A DNA stretch of 64,000 nucleotides, from the NCBI GenBank assembly GCA_014549065.1, contig JACDOX010000364.1, positions 259,638 to 323,637 on the forward strand. Direction: 5' to 3'. This document shows positions 1 to 11,268 of the stretch, one piece after another (position 1 is the stretch's first letter; each line of letters starts with the position of its first letter). The DNA comes from Cardinalis cardinalis (lineage: Eukaryota; Chordata; Aves; Passeriformes; Cardinalidae). The notes beneath the pieces were generated by a model. That model had not been told where the DNA came from, ran no database searches, and saw only the letters and a program-made list of their open reading frames with translations. Both the position numbers and the translations under genes were made by a program.

Positions 1-117
1 ATGCAGAGGGTGATGGCAGAGGAATCTGCCTTCCTTCATGGAGATGTCAGTCTGTGAGNCTGTCGTGGTTTATTCCTGAATTCAGTGCTTCCACTGAGAT
101 TCTTCAACCTGTGCTGC

Positions 118-505
118 CACTCACTCAGTCCCCCTTTCCCTGCAGTGGGATGGAGGGGAGAACTGGAGGCAGAAAAGGCAGAGATCACAGGCTGAGATAA
201 GAACAATTTACTGGAAGCAGCAGTTAGATAAGAAACAGGAACAGCNAGGAGTATTAATAACGAAAGTATATGAGAGAGGCAGGTGATTCCCATGCAGAAT
301 GCAGAACATCGTTACCCCCTCTCCCTCCTGCTGGCTCGCAGGGTTATCAGGAGGAACCCCTTCTCCCCAGAAGAGACTCCAGTTTTCTGGCAGTGGCATG
401 AGGTGGTACAGAATAGCCTCAGTATCCTGGCCCTGGCCTGTCCTGGCTACTGCAAAAGATTAACCCTGTCCTGGATGGAACCAGGACATTACCCCTTATT
501 GCATA
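118..505 (-). repeat. LTR-like direct repeat, copy 1 (3' LTR of the provirus)
   Basis: Aligns with 3252-3570 through several shared blocks: CCCTGCAGTGGG, a GGCAGAAAAGGCAGAGATCA-like stretch, CAGAATAACCT/CAGAATAGCCT, CTACTGCAAAA and AACCAGGAC. On the minus strand the repeat begins TGTCCTGGTTC, a common start of avian LTRs. This copy carries an insertion relative to copy 2 around 300-350. Its outer end is uncertain because similarity fades toward position 100. Confidence 0.55.
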
Positions 506-550
506 TCACGTACTCATGTCCAATTCCTACACCTTCCAACTAGCTACATA

Positions 551-690
551 CATTTGTATTTATCTTTTATATTGTACATTAATATAATTATATATTTATA
601 TTTATATTTTTATAGTTGTATTTATATTTATAAATATATTTATGAAATATTTCTATTTATATCTAATTTTATATTTTATATATATACAGA
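551..690. repeat. AT-rich low-complexity tract
   Basis: About 140 bases composed almost only of TTTATAT/AATATA permutations, lying between the left LTR-like repeat and the retroviral remnant. Probably an expanded AT microsatellite. Confidence 0.75.
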
Positions 691-1219
691 TCTCCCACAA
701 GCCCAGATATAGTTTCTGTAGTCAGTGGCTGTCCCTCCAAAATGTCTTTTGAGTTCATTTAGTCCATGGCTGTGGATTCTATCAGTCCTAGATGTCTTCC
801 AGNGCAGGAGGACTGGTGTGCTGTTGGCCAGTTGCAAACTGCATCTTGAGCTCACGTGGCAGCATGATGTAGGAAAGGCACTTTCCCTTTGAACATCCAA
901 CCCAGCACTGGTAGNGTTCCAGGAGAAGCTGTGCTTCAGGGCCAGTCCCTTTTGGAAGCAGCTTAAACCTATTCATGGACTACCAGGATCTTTTTCATTT
1001 TGGGTGTACCATGCCCTGGATTCTTTGTATCCCTGACTCCAGAACCCATGGGGTCATCCTCAAGTCTTCCCAGGTACTTTTTATCAGACTTGCCAGGAAG
1101 GACCATTCTCCCTGACTGTAGAGCAAGGTTTTTACATCCTGTCCTGTCCTGACTGGCCCAGGGGCTACTGCTTGAACAGCCTCTTGTTTGTTNTGTTCAA
1201 AGCTTGTTGTTGTTCACTT

Positions 1220-1615
1220 TCAAGTGTTGTTCCGCTTGAAATAATTTTTCTTCCACCTCACAAGATGGAGAGAGCTGACAATCTGTACTCTGGGATGTGC
1301 ATCCTCCAAAAACCTACAGTGAGNCCCTTTAACCATACCTTGCTTTATGGCAGAATCAGCCTTCAGGAGGGTTTGGATTATCTTCTCCCCTNTATCAAAA
1401 CCCTCCTGTGCCCTGTTCTCCCATACAATGATGTCATCAAGGTGCTGTAAATGTTCTGGAGCCTCACGCTTTCCAGGGCAGTCTGGATCAGTGCATGACA
1501 AGTAGTGGAGCTGTGTTTCTACCCCTGGGGCATGTCCAGCTCCCAGTAAGGGTGTGACTTCATTCAGGCCACCCTTGTCCTCTGTCAGTCTGCACTTTGC
1601 ACTGGACTGACACAC
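1220..1615 (-). pseudogene. Retroviral pol (reverse transcriptase) remnant
   Basis: A minus-strand frame of 131 codons includes a stretch resembling the RT palm: a degenerate catalytic motif reading HLDDIIVW (family form YxDD), then GEKIIQTLLKA and AIKQ. The first motif residue is no longer Tyr, the frame contains Ns, and conserved RT segments before and after are absent. It therefore cannot encode an enzyme. Its position downstream of the protease remnant supports a collapsed gag-pro-pol order. Confidence 0.6.
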
Positions 1616-1823
1616 TGGTTGTGTAGGGCTGTTGAAGAGTGAGCAGGTCTGGCTGAGCTNTCCAGTGCACAGCCCCTCCCATGGATGGCGTCCTGCAGGG
1701 CTGGCTGGTGCCGTGTGGCCACCAGGACACTGTTGTGGTAGTGATCAGTGCTTGTTCTTCTTCATCCCTCCTCAGTCTCACAGCAGAAGGGTCCTCTGAG
1801 AGACCAGACAAGGAATTCAGCTG

Positions 1824-2165
1824 TCAAATTCTCTCTNTCTCCATAGCAGCTCTTCTTGAAGCCCAACAATTCCCTTTTGTGACCTTGAAATACCCTCTCC
1901 TGAGGTGATCCATGCCAAGGATACCTGGGGGCTTCTGGACCAGNCACAACAGAGTGTTTTGCCATTTATTCCCAGTCAAGCTCACTTCAGCTTTCAGTAC
2001 AATCAGCTGTTGGGATCCTCCTGCCACCCCAAACACAGGGATGGATTCTGTCCCTGTGGATCTCAGTGGCATCAGGGGACATTGTGTGCCAGTGTCAACT
2101 AAAGCCTTATATTCTTGTGTGTCTGATGTGCTGTGCCATGGATCCACACAGTCCAAGAGATCCAA
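1824..2165 (-). pseudogene. Retroviral aspartic protease remnant
   Basis: A minus-strand frame of 113 codons contains the retropepsin active-site signature in context ALVDTGTQC, then FGVAGGSQ and the C-terminal hydrophobic-Gly motif GILGMDHL. Order and spacing match a retroviral protease. The frame has a premature end and Ns, and it is not joined in frame to the RT remnant. Inference: relic of the same provirus. Confidence 0.6.
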
Positions 2166-2333
2166 CAGTCCATTTTCTCCACCTGGCTGGGGAGCAGGGC
2201 CACTCTAGTTCTGATCATGGTGCTTGTTTGCTACAAATATGAGCCAGAGGTTTCTTTAAGAGGATGTGAAATAACATCAGCCCTTCATTCTGTCTGAGGA
2301 CGTGCCCACAGGAAACTGGAGGGGCATTTATCC

Positions 2334-3054
2334 TTGAAGAATTTCCTNTGGTGGTTGTTCTTCCTCTCAACTCTCATGCTCATGCTGCCAGGGCAGAGGT
2401 GGGATTTTCATGCCACTTCTTCATGTCCTCTCTGTGACCATGCAGGAAGAAGCAGAGGTTACCTTGTGGTGTGTCCCCTGTCAAGCTGGGGGCAGCNTGC
2501 TCCCAGTAGCAGAGATTGTTGTCCGTACTGGTGTCCATGTGGGGCTTTTACTTTCTAGTTTGCTCCATCTAATCTGTCCACAGTCTTGGTCAGTCCTTCC
2601 ACAGGTTGGTAGGGAGGAAAAAAGATGATCTTCATCTTGCAGAGTTAAGGAGTCCCCTGAAGCCCTGTTCTCATTTCACTGACATCGTTGCNGCTGAGCT
2701 GGCCTATGGCCGTGGCGCACTCCATGCAAACTTCCAGCACGTGCATTGTGTACTTAACATCCGAGGGAAATTAAAAACCCTCAAAAACTTTTGTAACAGG
2801 CCTAAAGGAGGAAATGGGGGTGGAAAACTGGGGAAAACCATTCTCTCCTGTTCCCCCACAGACTGTAGTGTTATTAATGGATTCCCAAAGGTAGTGCCGA
2901 GGTGAGGGCAGGAGAGCAGCACTNAACACCCATCCCAAATGACCCTCATTGCTCTCGATGTTATCATGCCATAAACTGATACCCCACAGGACAGCAGCAA
3001 AGCCACCCTGCTGCCTCTCCTGCTCTGGAGAAGAGCACTATGGTGGGCACTCAA
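2334..3054 (-). pseudogene. Probable retroviral gag remnant
   Basis: Broken minus-strand frames between the protease remnant and the right LTR-like repeat contain retroviral-looking pieces, such as WHENPTSAL around 2390-2420 and a Cys-Trp-containing segment near 2710-2750. Several stops and frame changes interrupt them. The call rests mainly on position (gag precedes pro) and weak resemblance. Confidence 0.35.
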
Positions 3055-3251
3055 GGAAACAGGTTAAGTACCACACCCACAGGAACAGACAAAGCAGCCC
3101 TGTGACCAGGGCTCCATACCCAATACAGCAAATGCTCAGATAAATTTGTTTCCAGCTCGATTCAGCAGATCTGTTGTTATCTCAACCCTTGGAGCCTCGC
3201 TGGGTGCCAGATAAGGCTCTTGTGCTTTAGGAATGGGATTCCCCAATTTGT

Positions 3252-3570
3252 GCTCCAACTGAGACTGTCCCTGACCCCCTCCCCCTGCAGTGGGCTGGAG
3301 AGGAGAGAGGCACAAAAGGCAAAGATCANGGGTTCAGATTAGAGCAAGAAACAGCAGTGAGATAAGNAAACAAAGAGAGGTGAATGATTCACGTGTAAAA
3401 TGCTCAGAAAACCCCTTCTCCCTGGAAGGGATTCCCTTTTCCCTGCCCTCAGCAGTGATGGGAAGTGATACAGAATAACCTNTGTGTCCTGGACGTNCCC
3501 CCTCCCAGCTACTGCAAAAAATAAATCTGTCCTGGCCAGAACCAGGACTGTGTCATAATCTACCTGTCCA
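3252..3570 (-). repeat. LTR-like direct repeat, copy 2 (5' LTR of the provirus)
   Basis: Second copy of the repeat at 118-505, in the same orientation and shorter. Shared blocks run from the CCCTGCAGTGGG region to AACCAGGAC. The two copies are clearly diverged by substitutions and indels, which indicates an old insertion. No target-site duplication could be identified. Confidence 0.55.
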
Positions 3571-6500
3571 TCTCTGCTCGGTAATCTCGGGAACTTAATT
3601 ATCTCTGAGGCCATTAAGAAAAATGGGTCAAATTGACCAGTGATTTCCAAANTGATTAGAGAAAAATTGATCTGAGGGGAGGGGGAGGATGTGCAGTTTC
3701 CCTAGGATGCCTGACTAAGAGTATAACTGGTTTGTGATCCTGCAATCAATGTCAGTCTGAAGAGGCGACTTAATTGCTGCAGGATTGAGTGAGTGGATGA
3801 ATTCTGTGCTGGAGTCCATCCTGTGTGTGATCTCATGTCTTTACAGGAGCCATCACCTGGAGCTGCACTCACCTGTGCTCAGTGACACAGTTCTGGGGTA
3901 CACAGGAGGGTGCAATAGTTTGATTCTGTTTTTTGGCCTCTGCCTTCCTGGACTGCCTTCCTGAGTTTGGTTAATGGATTCTAGTCAGAGTCTCAGATTA
4001 TTTTTGCTTCCAGAGATAATTTTTTCTTTTCATCTCTGGTGTTGTCTCTGGACAAGCAGAAGAGAATTTGTAATTATCCTCCTATTATAAGGTTCCATTT
4101 TATAAAGACTAGAGCATATGGAAATAACAGTGGTACAAAGACAGGATGCCTCTGATTAGAGTCCTTATGATTTTTGTGAACTAACTCCTGTTGATGAGTA
4201 GAAGTGCACACTATTTAAAGAAAACATTAATGCAATCTTAATGATTTCAGTGGTAGTCACTTCCATATTTTCTAATTTTGGCTCTGAAGCTACAGAGCTT
4301 CAGCTCCTACCTGTTGATCTGTCTTTGCTAAATAGAAAATATTTGTGTTATCACCTTTTTATTCTCAAAATCGGTACTTTAGAATTACATCAGCCCTTGC
4401 CTTAATAACATAAGCAAATTAATAAGCTTAAATAGTAAGCTAAATTAATTAGGCTATTAGATTGCAATTAGCCTGTCTTTGGCCATGCCCATTAGTCCTT
4501 TGAACACTACTTGAGGNCTCTCTGGATTCTGTCATTTTTACCTGTCATTCCTGAGCTACTACAGCTGTTGGTCCTTGTTGCAGCAGCATTCCCATCACTC
4601 CAGACACACAATGATGGCACTTTCCCCTTATCCAATTGTCTTTTCATCCCTCCTGTTGGCATATTGAGAGCTCACATTTGTTCTTCTTCAAGTATTTTGC
4701 AGATTCATGACTTTCAAAGTCTGGCCAAGCTTGTCTCGTTTGCTTCCTTGCTTTCCAGGCTGTTTTCTAGTCAAAAAATTCAGCAGATACTGAATTGAAT
4801 ATTAATGATAACTATTTTTATTTTATAGGATTGGATCATAATCAGATTACTTCAGCCAGGCTTATTTTCCACTGAGCCCTTTGAGTTCTGTGATTCTCAT
4901 ATCAACCTTTCAGTATTTTTTCTGTTGTCAGCTCAGTCCAGATCTCNTGGTATTGTTTTGGTTTTAAATACTTGGCCAGAATAACCTTCTTCCATTTTTG
5001 TACAGAGTCAGTGCTTCAAAACTTAATGAAAATCAATATTTAACTTGGAGATAAGTTTGTTGCTTTGGGTGTTTGTTTGGTTTGGGTAGTTTTTGGGGTT
5101 TTTTTGACTAATCTGTCTGGACCAGCTAATTAAAAAAAAGATAATTATGGCATTAACTTTAGGTAGGTAGTGGTGGTGTAAGATACAAACCCAGGAGCAT
5201 TATCAGAGGTGGGTGCTGCTCCTTGGCACATGCCTGCAAATGCAGGTGCTTTCTCTCTCACAGGAAAATGGAGGCTGAACTCTTTCCTGCCAGACCTTTT
5301 ATTAAATTTGGAAACCCTGGAGTGAAAAGTGGGCTGGAGGAACAGAGGAGAGCAGAATTTCCCAAAGGAAAAGGGATTGCAAGGAGCATAGATGCATGCA
5401 GTTGTGAGGTTTCTGACAGTGTCCTGGAGAGGAGGCTCAAAAGGGAGTAGGAAATGATGTGCTTGTAACAGGGAGTGGGGTTTGTGTTGGTTGCATGTCC
5501 TGGAGGAATGTGGTGGTGGAGTACCCTGGAGTGCAGGAGTGAGAGCTGTGGAGGTGAGGGGACAGTTGATAAAAACTTAAAGGAGGAGGGAAGGGTGGAG
5601 TTTATTTACAGCCTGAACACTTGGTGTACAAGAGGGAGCATAATTCATCTCCTTGATGCTGGGAGGAAGGAAGTACTGTGGTGTGCCAGTGTTGCTAAAG
5701 AAGGGAGGGAAAAAGGAAGCTTTAAAAGCAGAAGGAACAACACAGTGTGGAGATCCAGTCTGCTCTGAAAGGTGTCNTCAGGAGTAGATTGGTGAACTTC
5801 TCACTTGTCACATCACCTCTGAGCTGCACCCTCAGGTGAGGTTTGTAGGTTTGGTCACAGGCTTCCTCTAGGAAATCTATGAAACTCCAGGAACTAGAGG
5901 AAATGGAATTGCTGTTCTGCTTTGAAGAGAATAAGAAGTAAAACAGGAGAAGCACCTCCCACAGCTGCTGCTCAGAGCACTGCAGTGTGATGGCTCCTGT
6001 AGTCCAAGGCAGCTGAACAAAGGTTTTAAGTGCTGGGGGGTTTTTCATTGTGGAAGTTTGTNCATTCCTTGGCTTATGAGTAGAGTGAAATAGCCCATTT
6101 CCTATCCACNCTCAGTAATAGATTCCAGTATCTTAGAGAGTTGCCATAGTGATAAAAAAGGGAACAGAATCTACTTGTCTTCCTGGGATAGCAGAATTAT
6201 TAAATTAAATGCCTCTTTTCCATTAAAGGAGAGTGTCATTATCATATTTCTGAGAACTGTTTTAGAGCAGAAATAATGTGTTTAAGGTGGTGTCCTGCAT
6301 TAATCATGTTCCTTCTTGAGGNACCCCTAGCCTTAACTTGCACTTGGGATACACCCCTTTATCTCCTCCACTGCAGCTGGTGAACAGAGCAACACCTTTC
6401 TTGGGAAAGTCTGCTCTACCCCATCAGAATTCATGCAGCTGTGACCACAAAGAGCTGGGCAAAAGAAGCAAGATTTTCCCAAAATTGCAGNGCAGAAAGA

Positions 6501-9500
6501 GAAGTAAAAGACATGAATTGCAGAGGATGAGGTGGGATGAAAGGAGTGCATGGGATGGAGTGCAGGGAACAGGGCTGAAAATGGTGGCAGGAAGAAAAAG
6601 GAGATGAAATGGTGGAGAGAAGCACAGGCAACATGNAGGGAACATCCATGAGCTTAGAGCAAAATGGGAGTGAACAACATAACCCAAAATGTCAGAGAGA
6701 AGCTTTCAGCTGTTGGTGTCATGGAGGTNCACTGGATGGAAGGTGGAGTAGCCCTGTGATGCACATCTGTGCCTGCTCCATGCAGGTGGAAAAAGAAACA
6801 GCTCACACTACATTACTCTTTGCTTCCCGTCCTTTTAGAAAAGTACATTTAACAAACTTTAAGCCAAATAAAATCTTTGTGATGGCTCAGAGTTCCCCAT
6901 GAAAATGACCATTCTTACCAGGTTGTAAACTCCAGTGTTCTTGCTGGTCTTTCTTCTTTGGTGACTTTTAATTACCTGGTAATCTTCCCCTNAACTGTCT
7001 ATTTTAGGATCAGAGTTCTGTTTTGGAAATATAAAAACAAAGGTCTTCTAAGTATCTGCCTTCCCTTACCTGCCTGGAAAAAATCTGGAAGCAGAGGCAG
7101 GAGTTAGAGTGTTTGCTTGGAGCTCCCAGTTTCCATCTGCAGAATAAACAAGCAGGATAAACTCTTTACAGTGTGTAGGCTCAACCTTCTGCATATATTT
7201 ACCAGTTGTTTTTTGAGATTTCAATCAGCCATGGTTTAAAGTTCCACAGAAGTCACTGGGCTCAGCATTCAGATAATTAACCAGGAACNGCGCTTTGTGC
7301 CTGTGTCTTTCAGTGTGTGACACTCAGGGATCTGCCTGATTCTTCCTCTCCTTCCCCCTCCTGTTTGCTGCCTTCCCACCAGGGAGGGGCTGACAGTGCT
7401 TTGCTTTGCTGGAGTCCCTACCTGGCTGTGTTTGGAATCAATTCCCAGCTGCTCCTCAGGGTACCNGTAACAGCTCTGGATCTCAGTGCTGTTTGTCAGC
7501 AGGTTGTTCTGCCACTGAAGCTCCTCGCTGNTCCCAGACTTGGTTGGAAGCTGTTAAAAATGGATAAGAGATTGTTCAAGCAGGTCTCACATNGTGTNGT
7601 GCATTCTTAGTCTCTGGGAATCACAGTCCTGTTAATTTGAATTCTTCCCAGGAAGAACTGAGTTTAAACCCCTCTGAAACCGTGAACATCTATCAGTTTT
7701 AATAAACTCATCTTGTGGATGATCCCTCCTTATTTTTGCCTCCATATTTACTTCAGGGATAGCCATCCAAGAAAGGTTTTTCCNCTTATTCAGATATATT
7801 TTTTTAAGATGGACTTCAAACAAAAAATGAGTCTTTAGTATTTTTTTTCATTGTCAGTAATTTACAAAAGTGAAGTGTAGGTTAAAAGGCTAGTCTGTTG
7901 TTTTACAATGTTAGCAAATGTTGCTAGTTTTTGAAAGTTACAGACTGGTGTAATGCTTGAGCTTTGGTTTCCTTTCCCTTAGGAAAGCACAGTTTGGACA
8001 CTGAAATACAATGTGGCAGAGAGCAGGTTAACTAAAATACAAGGTTTCAAGTGGAAGCTACTCTGCTTCCAGCTGGATCAAAGAACNGCAAAGCATTTCT
8101 TAAAATTTCAATCAAGTATTTATTACTTAATAACCACCTAGAGTAGGAAAAATTATCCTCATCCTATTAAGCNCTCAGCTTGGAAGATGNAAAAGGTTGC
8201 TTTGTTGTTGTGATNTGTCTAATAACAAGATCTGTTGAAAAGGAAATGTTAAAAGGAAACAACCGTGTGGTGGTACTTGTTAGGATTGCAGAGCCTCGGT
8301 GCTTTGGGGATCTTCGAGTCATTTAGAGTTTTGACAAACTTGAAACTGTTTCTCAAGACNAAAATATTTATAATTTTTTCCTAAAAACCTATTTTAAACA
8401 TTCTTCCTTTATTTAAACAGTGTTACTATTTCTGATAACGAGATGAGAACACCTCACCATATCTTTTTGGAGCAAGAATGTAAATTGGAGGTAAATTTGC
8501 TCAGCATTCTCACTGCTCAAGGAAAATCTCCCTTCTGCTCTTTGAAAATGCAGCTGTATAAGATTCTGCCAGAAGCTTTTAACACCAGGCTTCCAAGCTC
8601 AGCACATCCACTGGGCATTCATTGCCTGCACTGAGCCTTTTCCATCTCCTGCCTGGGGTCTGAGGCTGCTCCATCCATGAGCTGCCAGGCCCAGGGAGGG
8701 CTCTGCTTGCCACGGAGCCATGGGCAGAGGTTTGAGCAGCATTCCTGTCTCCCACTTTGGGCTNCCCATGGCTCTCCCAGTGCTGGGGTGACTGTAAACA
8801 TCTGCAGGAAGTGTAGTGGTGGTTGCCAGAGAAGTCTGTGTATTATTCCATTAAAAAAACTCCTCAAAAATTTCAGGCAAGAGGGGCAAAGTCCTTCCAA
8901 CAACAAAGTTTGTAGTTAGTCAGTCCCCTCATGTCTAATTCCTAACAGCCCCAGAGTTAATGTTCCTATTTCTGGCTTCTGAAAGGTTTCAGTAGTTCTC
9001 CNAAGCTTTCTCAGAATCTCACTTTTAGTTTCAGAAATTTTCTTCCCTGTTGATCTGATAGACCCCTACAGCATTAATGAACAGCTGTCATTATCNGATG
9101 ACACTTTCTCATACCTTGTCTGAAATAGTGGGTTGAGTGGGTAATTTTATTAAATACTTTGCTATTAATTCTTCAGAGAAAGCTGCCAAAATCTGTGGTG
9201 TAATAAATAATAATTAAAATAATTTCTCTGAACATGCAGTCTGCAAAACAAACATAGAAATACAGAAAATTAAATTCTTGATATTTGTGCAATGTGATAG
9301 CAGCTAACACCACTTCTCTTTAAAGGCAGTCTTGGGACTAAACTTTAGATGCTAATTTTTGGTCTTGCTATTTGAATTATTCAGCTTTAACTCTGGGACA
9401 CAGCACAGATTTGATAACCTCATATATTGCAAAGTAACAGCTTTTGGGATTTTTTNAATGTGTAAAGATAGAACGTCTTGTACAGTGAAGCAAGGCCCAA

Positions 9501-10053
9501 ATCTGGCAGCAGTCACTGGGCAGGATGCAGGGAAAGGGAGCATTTCCTAACATAAAGCTGCTTGGAGAGTGGCAGGGCCAGCTGTCTGAAACCAGAGGGG
9601 ACAAAGTCCAGGGACAAAGAGGACAAGGCCCAGTCAAATTGTGTTTATTGGACTCTGCCCTGGTGTAATTTGCTGGTTGTAACCGGTGCTTCCTCAACAG
9701 CTCGTTCAGCTCAATTCCTGTAAGCATAAAAAGCAAGCCCTGAATAATCCTCATTAAGAGGCTGTTGCAGTGATAAGCTGATGTGAGCAGTCCTCCTCCC
9801 AGCTTTGGGCATAGTCCCTGAGTCCCTGCTGGCAAGGGAAGAGGAGAGACCAGGACCACAGAACACCATTCTGTCCATTTTTGTGTTCAGGAAGGAAAGG
9901 CTGGAGAGGTAAAGGGAGGAGGAAAATAGGATTTACTATTTCAAATAAAGACTTGTCTCAGTGGTTGGGTTCATATTTAGGACCAGGTCATAAAGTCACC
10001 TAGAAATCCTCCCAGTGTGGGGCAGGATGGTGAACAAATGTGATCTATTGAGT

Positions 10054-10441
10054 AGGTCCTGTGGGAGGGACTGAGGGGGCTCAGCCTGGAGAGGAGAAGG
10101 CTCAGGTGGGACCTTCTGGCTCTCCCCAACTCCCTGACAGGAGGGGGCAGCTGATGGGGGTCAGGCTCTCCTCCCACAGAACAAGGGGCAGGATGAGAGG
10201 GAAAGACCTCAAAGTGTGCCAGGAGAGGTCCAGGTTGGACATCAGCAGGAATTTCTTCCCAGAAGGGATGGTCAGACATTGCAAGGGGCTGCCCAGGGAG
10301 GTGGTGGAATTCCCATCTCTGGAGGAGGCCGAGGAAAGCCTGGACATGGCACACAGGGCTCCNGGCTGGGTGACAAGGTGTGATGGGTCCCAGGTTGGAC
10401 TCAGTGGTCTTGGAGGTCTTTTCCAACCTCAGTGGTTCCAG
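10054..10441 (+). mobile_element. CR1 LINE 3' fragment
   Basis: Typical avian CR1 3'-region sequence in + orientation: GGGCTCAGCCTGGAGAGGAG, a GGTTGGACATCAG(C/G)A stretch, TTTCTTCCCAGAAGGG, GGCTGCCCAGGGAGGTGGTGG and the terminal TTCCAACCTCAGTGGTTC. It is 5'-truncated, as most CR1 copies are. Open frames here (such as a 176-codon + frame) are CR1-derived. Confidence 0.9.
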
Positions 10442-11091
10442 TGGAGGAGATTTCACNGTGGGGGAGACTCCTGCAGGCCAAATGGCTCTTTGGGTGTACA
10501 ATGTTCTCTCCAATCATTCAGGTGGAGTTGTCTCTGTTTTCTAGTCTTGGGAAGTTCTTGGGGTGTCATTTATCAAGACTGTCAGTCTTAGACATCTTTT
10601 TGCTCAGACACTTCTCCTCGAGTACCAAAACACAAGTTGATAACCATTTGCTCAATGCCTCTATATATTCCCCTCCCTTCCCATCTGTCTGTGTGCAAAG
10701 TCATGCTTTGTGCTCAGAATGCACAAAGTATCACAGAATTTGAAGTTTGTTTGCTCTTCTAAAGTTCCTGTAGTGTTGGAAAAAGTAATTTCTATTCATG
10801 TGGATTGAGAAGGATGAGCTTGTGTTTTCCTTTGATTTTGTAAGTTGAATTGCAAGACTTCAGCCCCACACAGCAGTATATATTTGTAAAACATCTTTTT
10901 AGGATATATTTTAACTTGGTAAAAGTTGTGAAATTGTGAATTTAATACCGAGAATTTAATATTGAGAAACTTACACTGGAATTTGGTCTCTGCAAATGTA
11001 AAGATGGATATTTGACATATGTTTGGATTTTTTTAATCTCCCTTTGGAATCACAAAAATTCTAATCACTTCATTCATTCATTCTTTTCCAG

Positions 11092-11268
11092 CTGGGAATG
11101 ACAGGTAACACTACTCCCTTTGGGCAACCTTTCAGTCAGACTGGAGGGCAGCAGATGGGAGCTGCAGGAGTGAATCCTCAGTTGCCGAGCAAGCCGGGCA
11201 TGGCCAACAGTCTGTCTCCCTTCCCTGCCGACATCAAGAGTACTCCCGTCACCAGTGTGCCAAACATG
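11092..11268 (+). CDS. CREBBP: CREBBP exon 3
   Basis: 177 nt, phase 0/0, the same length as the human exon. It encodes 59 residues of the flexible Gly/Pro/Ser-rich region just before TAZ1, recognised by MTGNTTPFGQPFSQ, GVNPQLPSKPGM and VPNM at the end. Acceptor ...TTTTCCAG|CTG, donor ATG|GTGAGT. Only one of the three frames is open across the exon, which fixes the phase. No folded domain lies here. Confidence 0.95.

Larger units (their letters stand above)
1..3575 (-). mobile_element. Decayed endogenous retrovirus (avian ERVL-like), minus strand
   Basis: Two direct repeats (about 118-505 and 3252-3570) flank a region whose minus strand shows, from high to low coordinate, gag-like, protease-like and reverse-transcriptase-like remnants. 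This is the gag-pro-pol order expected for a provirus on the minus strand. Everything after the RT fragment (rest of pol, any env) is missing or unrecognisable, so the element is internally deleted. Reading frames are broken by stops, frameshifts and Ns, and no intact protein is present. The left end may extend outside the window. The ERVL-like assignment is from memory of avian pol fragments and is moderately certain. Confidence 0.6.
1..11091 (+). other. CREBBP: CREBBP intron 2 (3' part)
   Basis: Noncoding sequence upstream of the first recognisable exon. No part of human exon 2 is found here. About 1-3575 is a decayed endogenous retrovirus, 551-690 is an AT-rich tract, and about 10054-10441 is a CR1 fragment. 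In 3600-10050 I see no gene, RNA or recognisable repeat, only AT-rich unique-looking sequence with scattered single Ns. The intron ends in a CATT-repeat-containing pyrimidine tract before the acceptor at 11090-11091. Confidence 0.85.

Noticed and set aside
9377..9859. 160-codon minus-strand open frame in intron 2
   Set aside because: No recognisable motif or domain, no splice partner, and an N within it. Taken as chance in a GC-richer patch.
10061..10591. 176-codon + strand and 178-codon minus-strand open frames
   Set aside because: They lie in a CR1 3' fragment and its edges, not in a gene.
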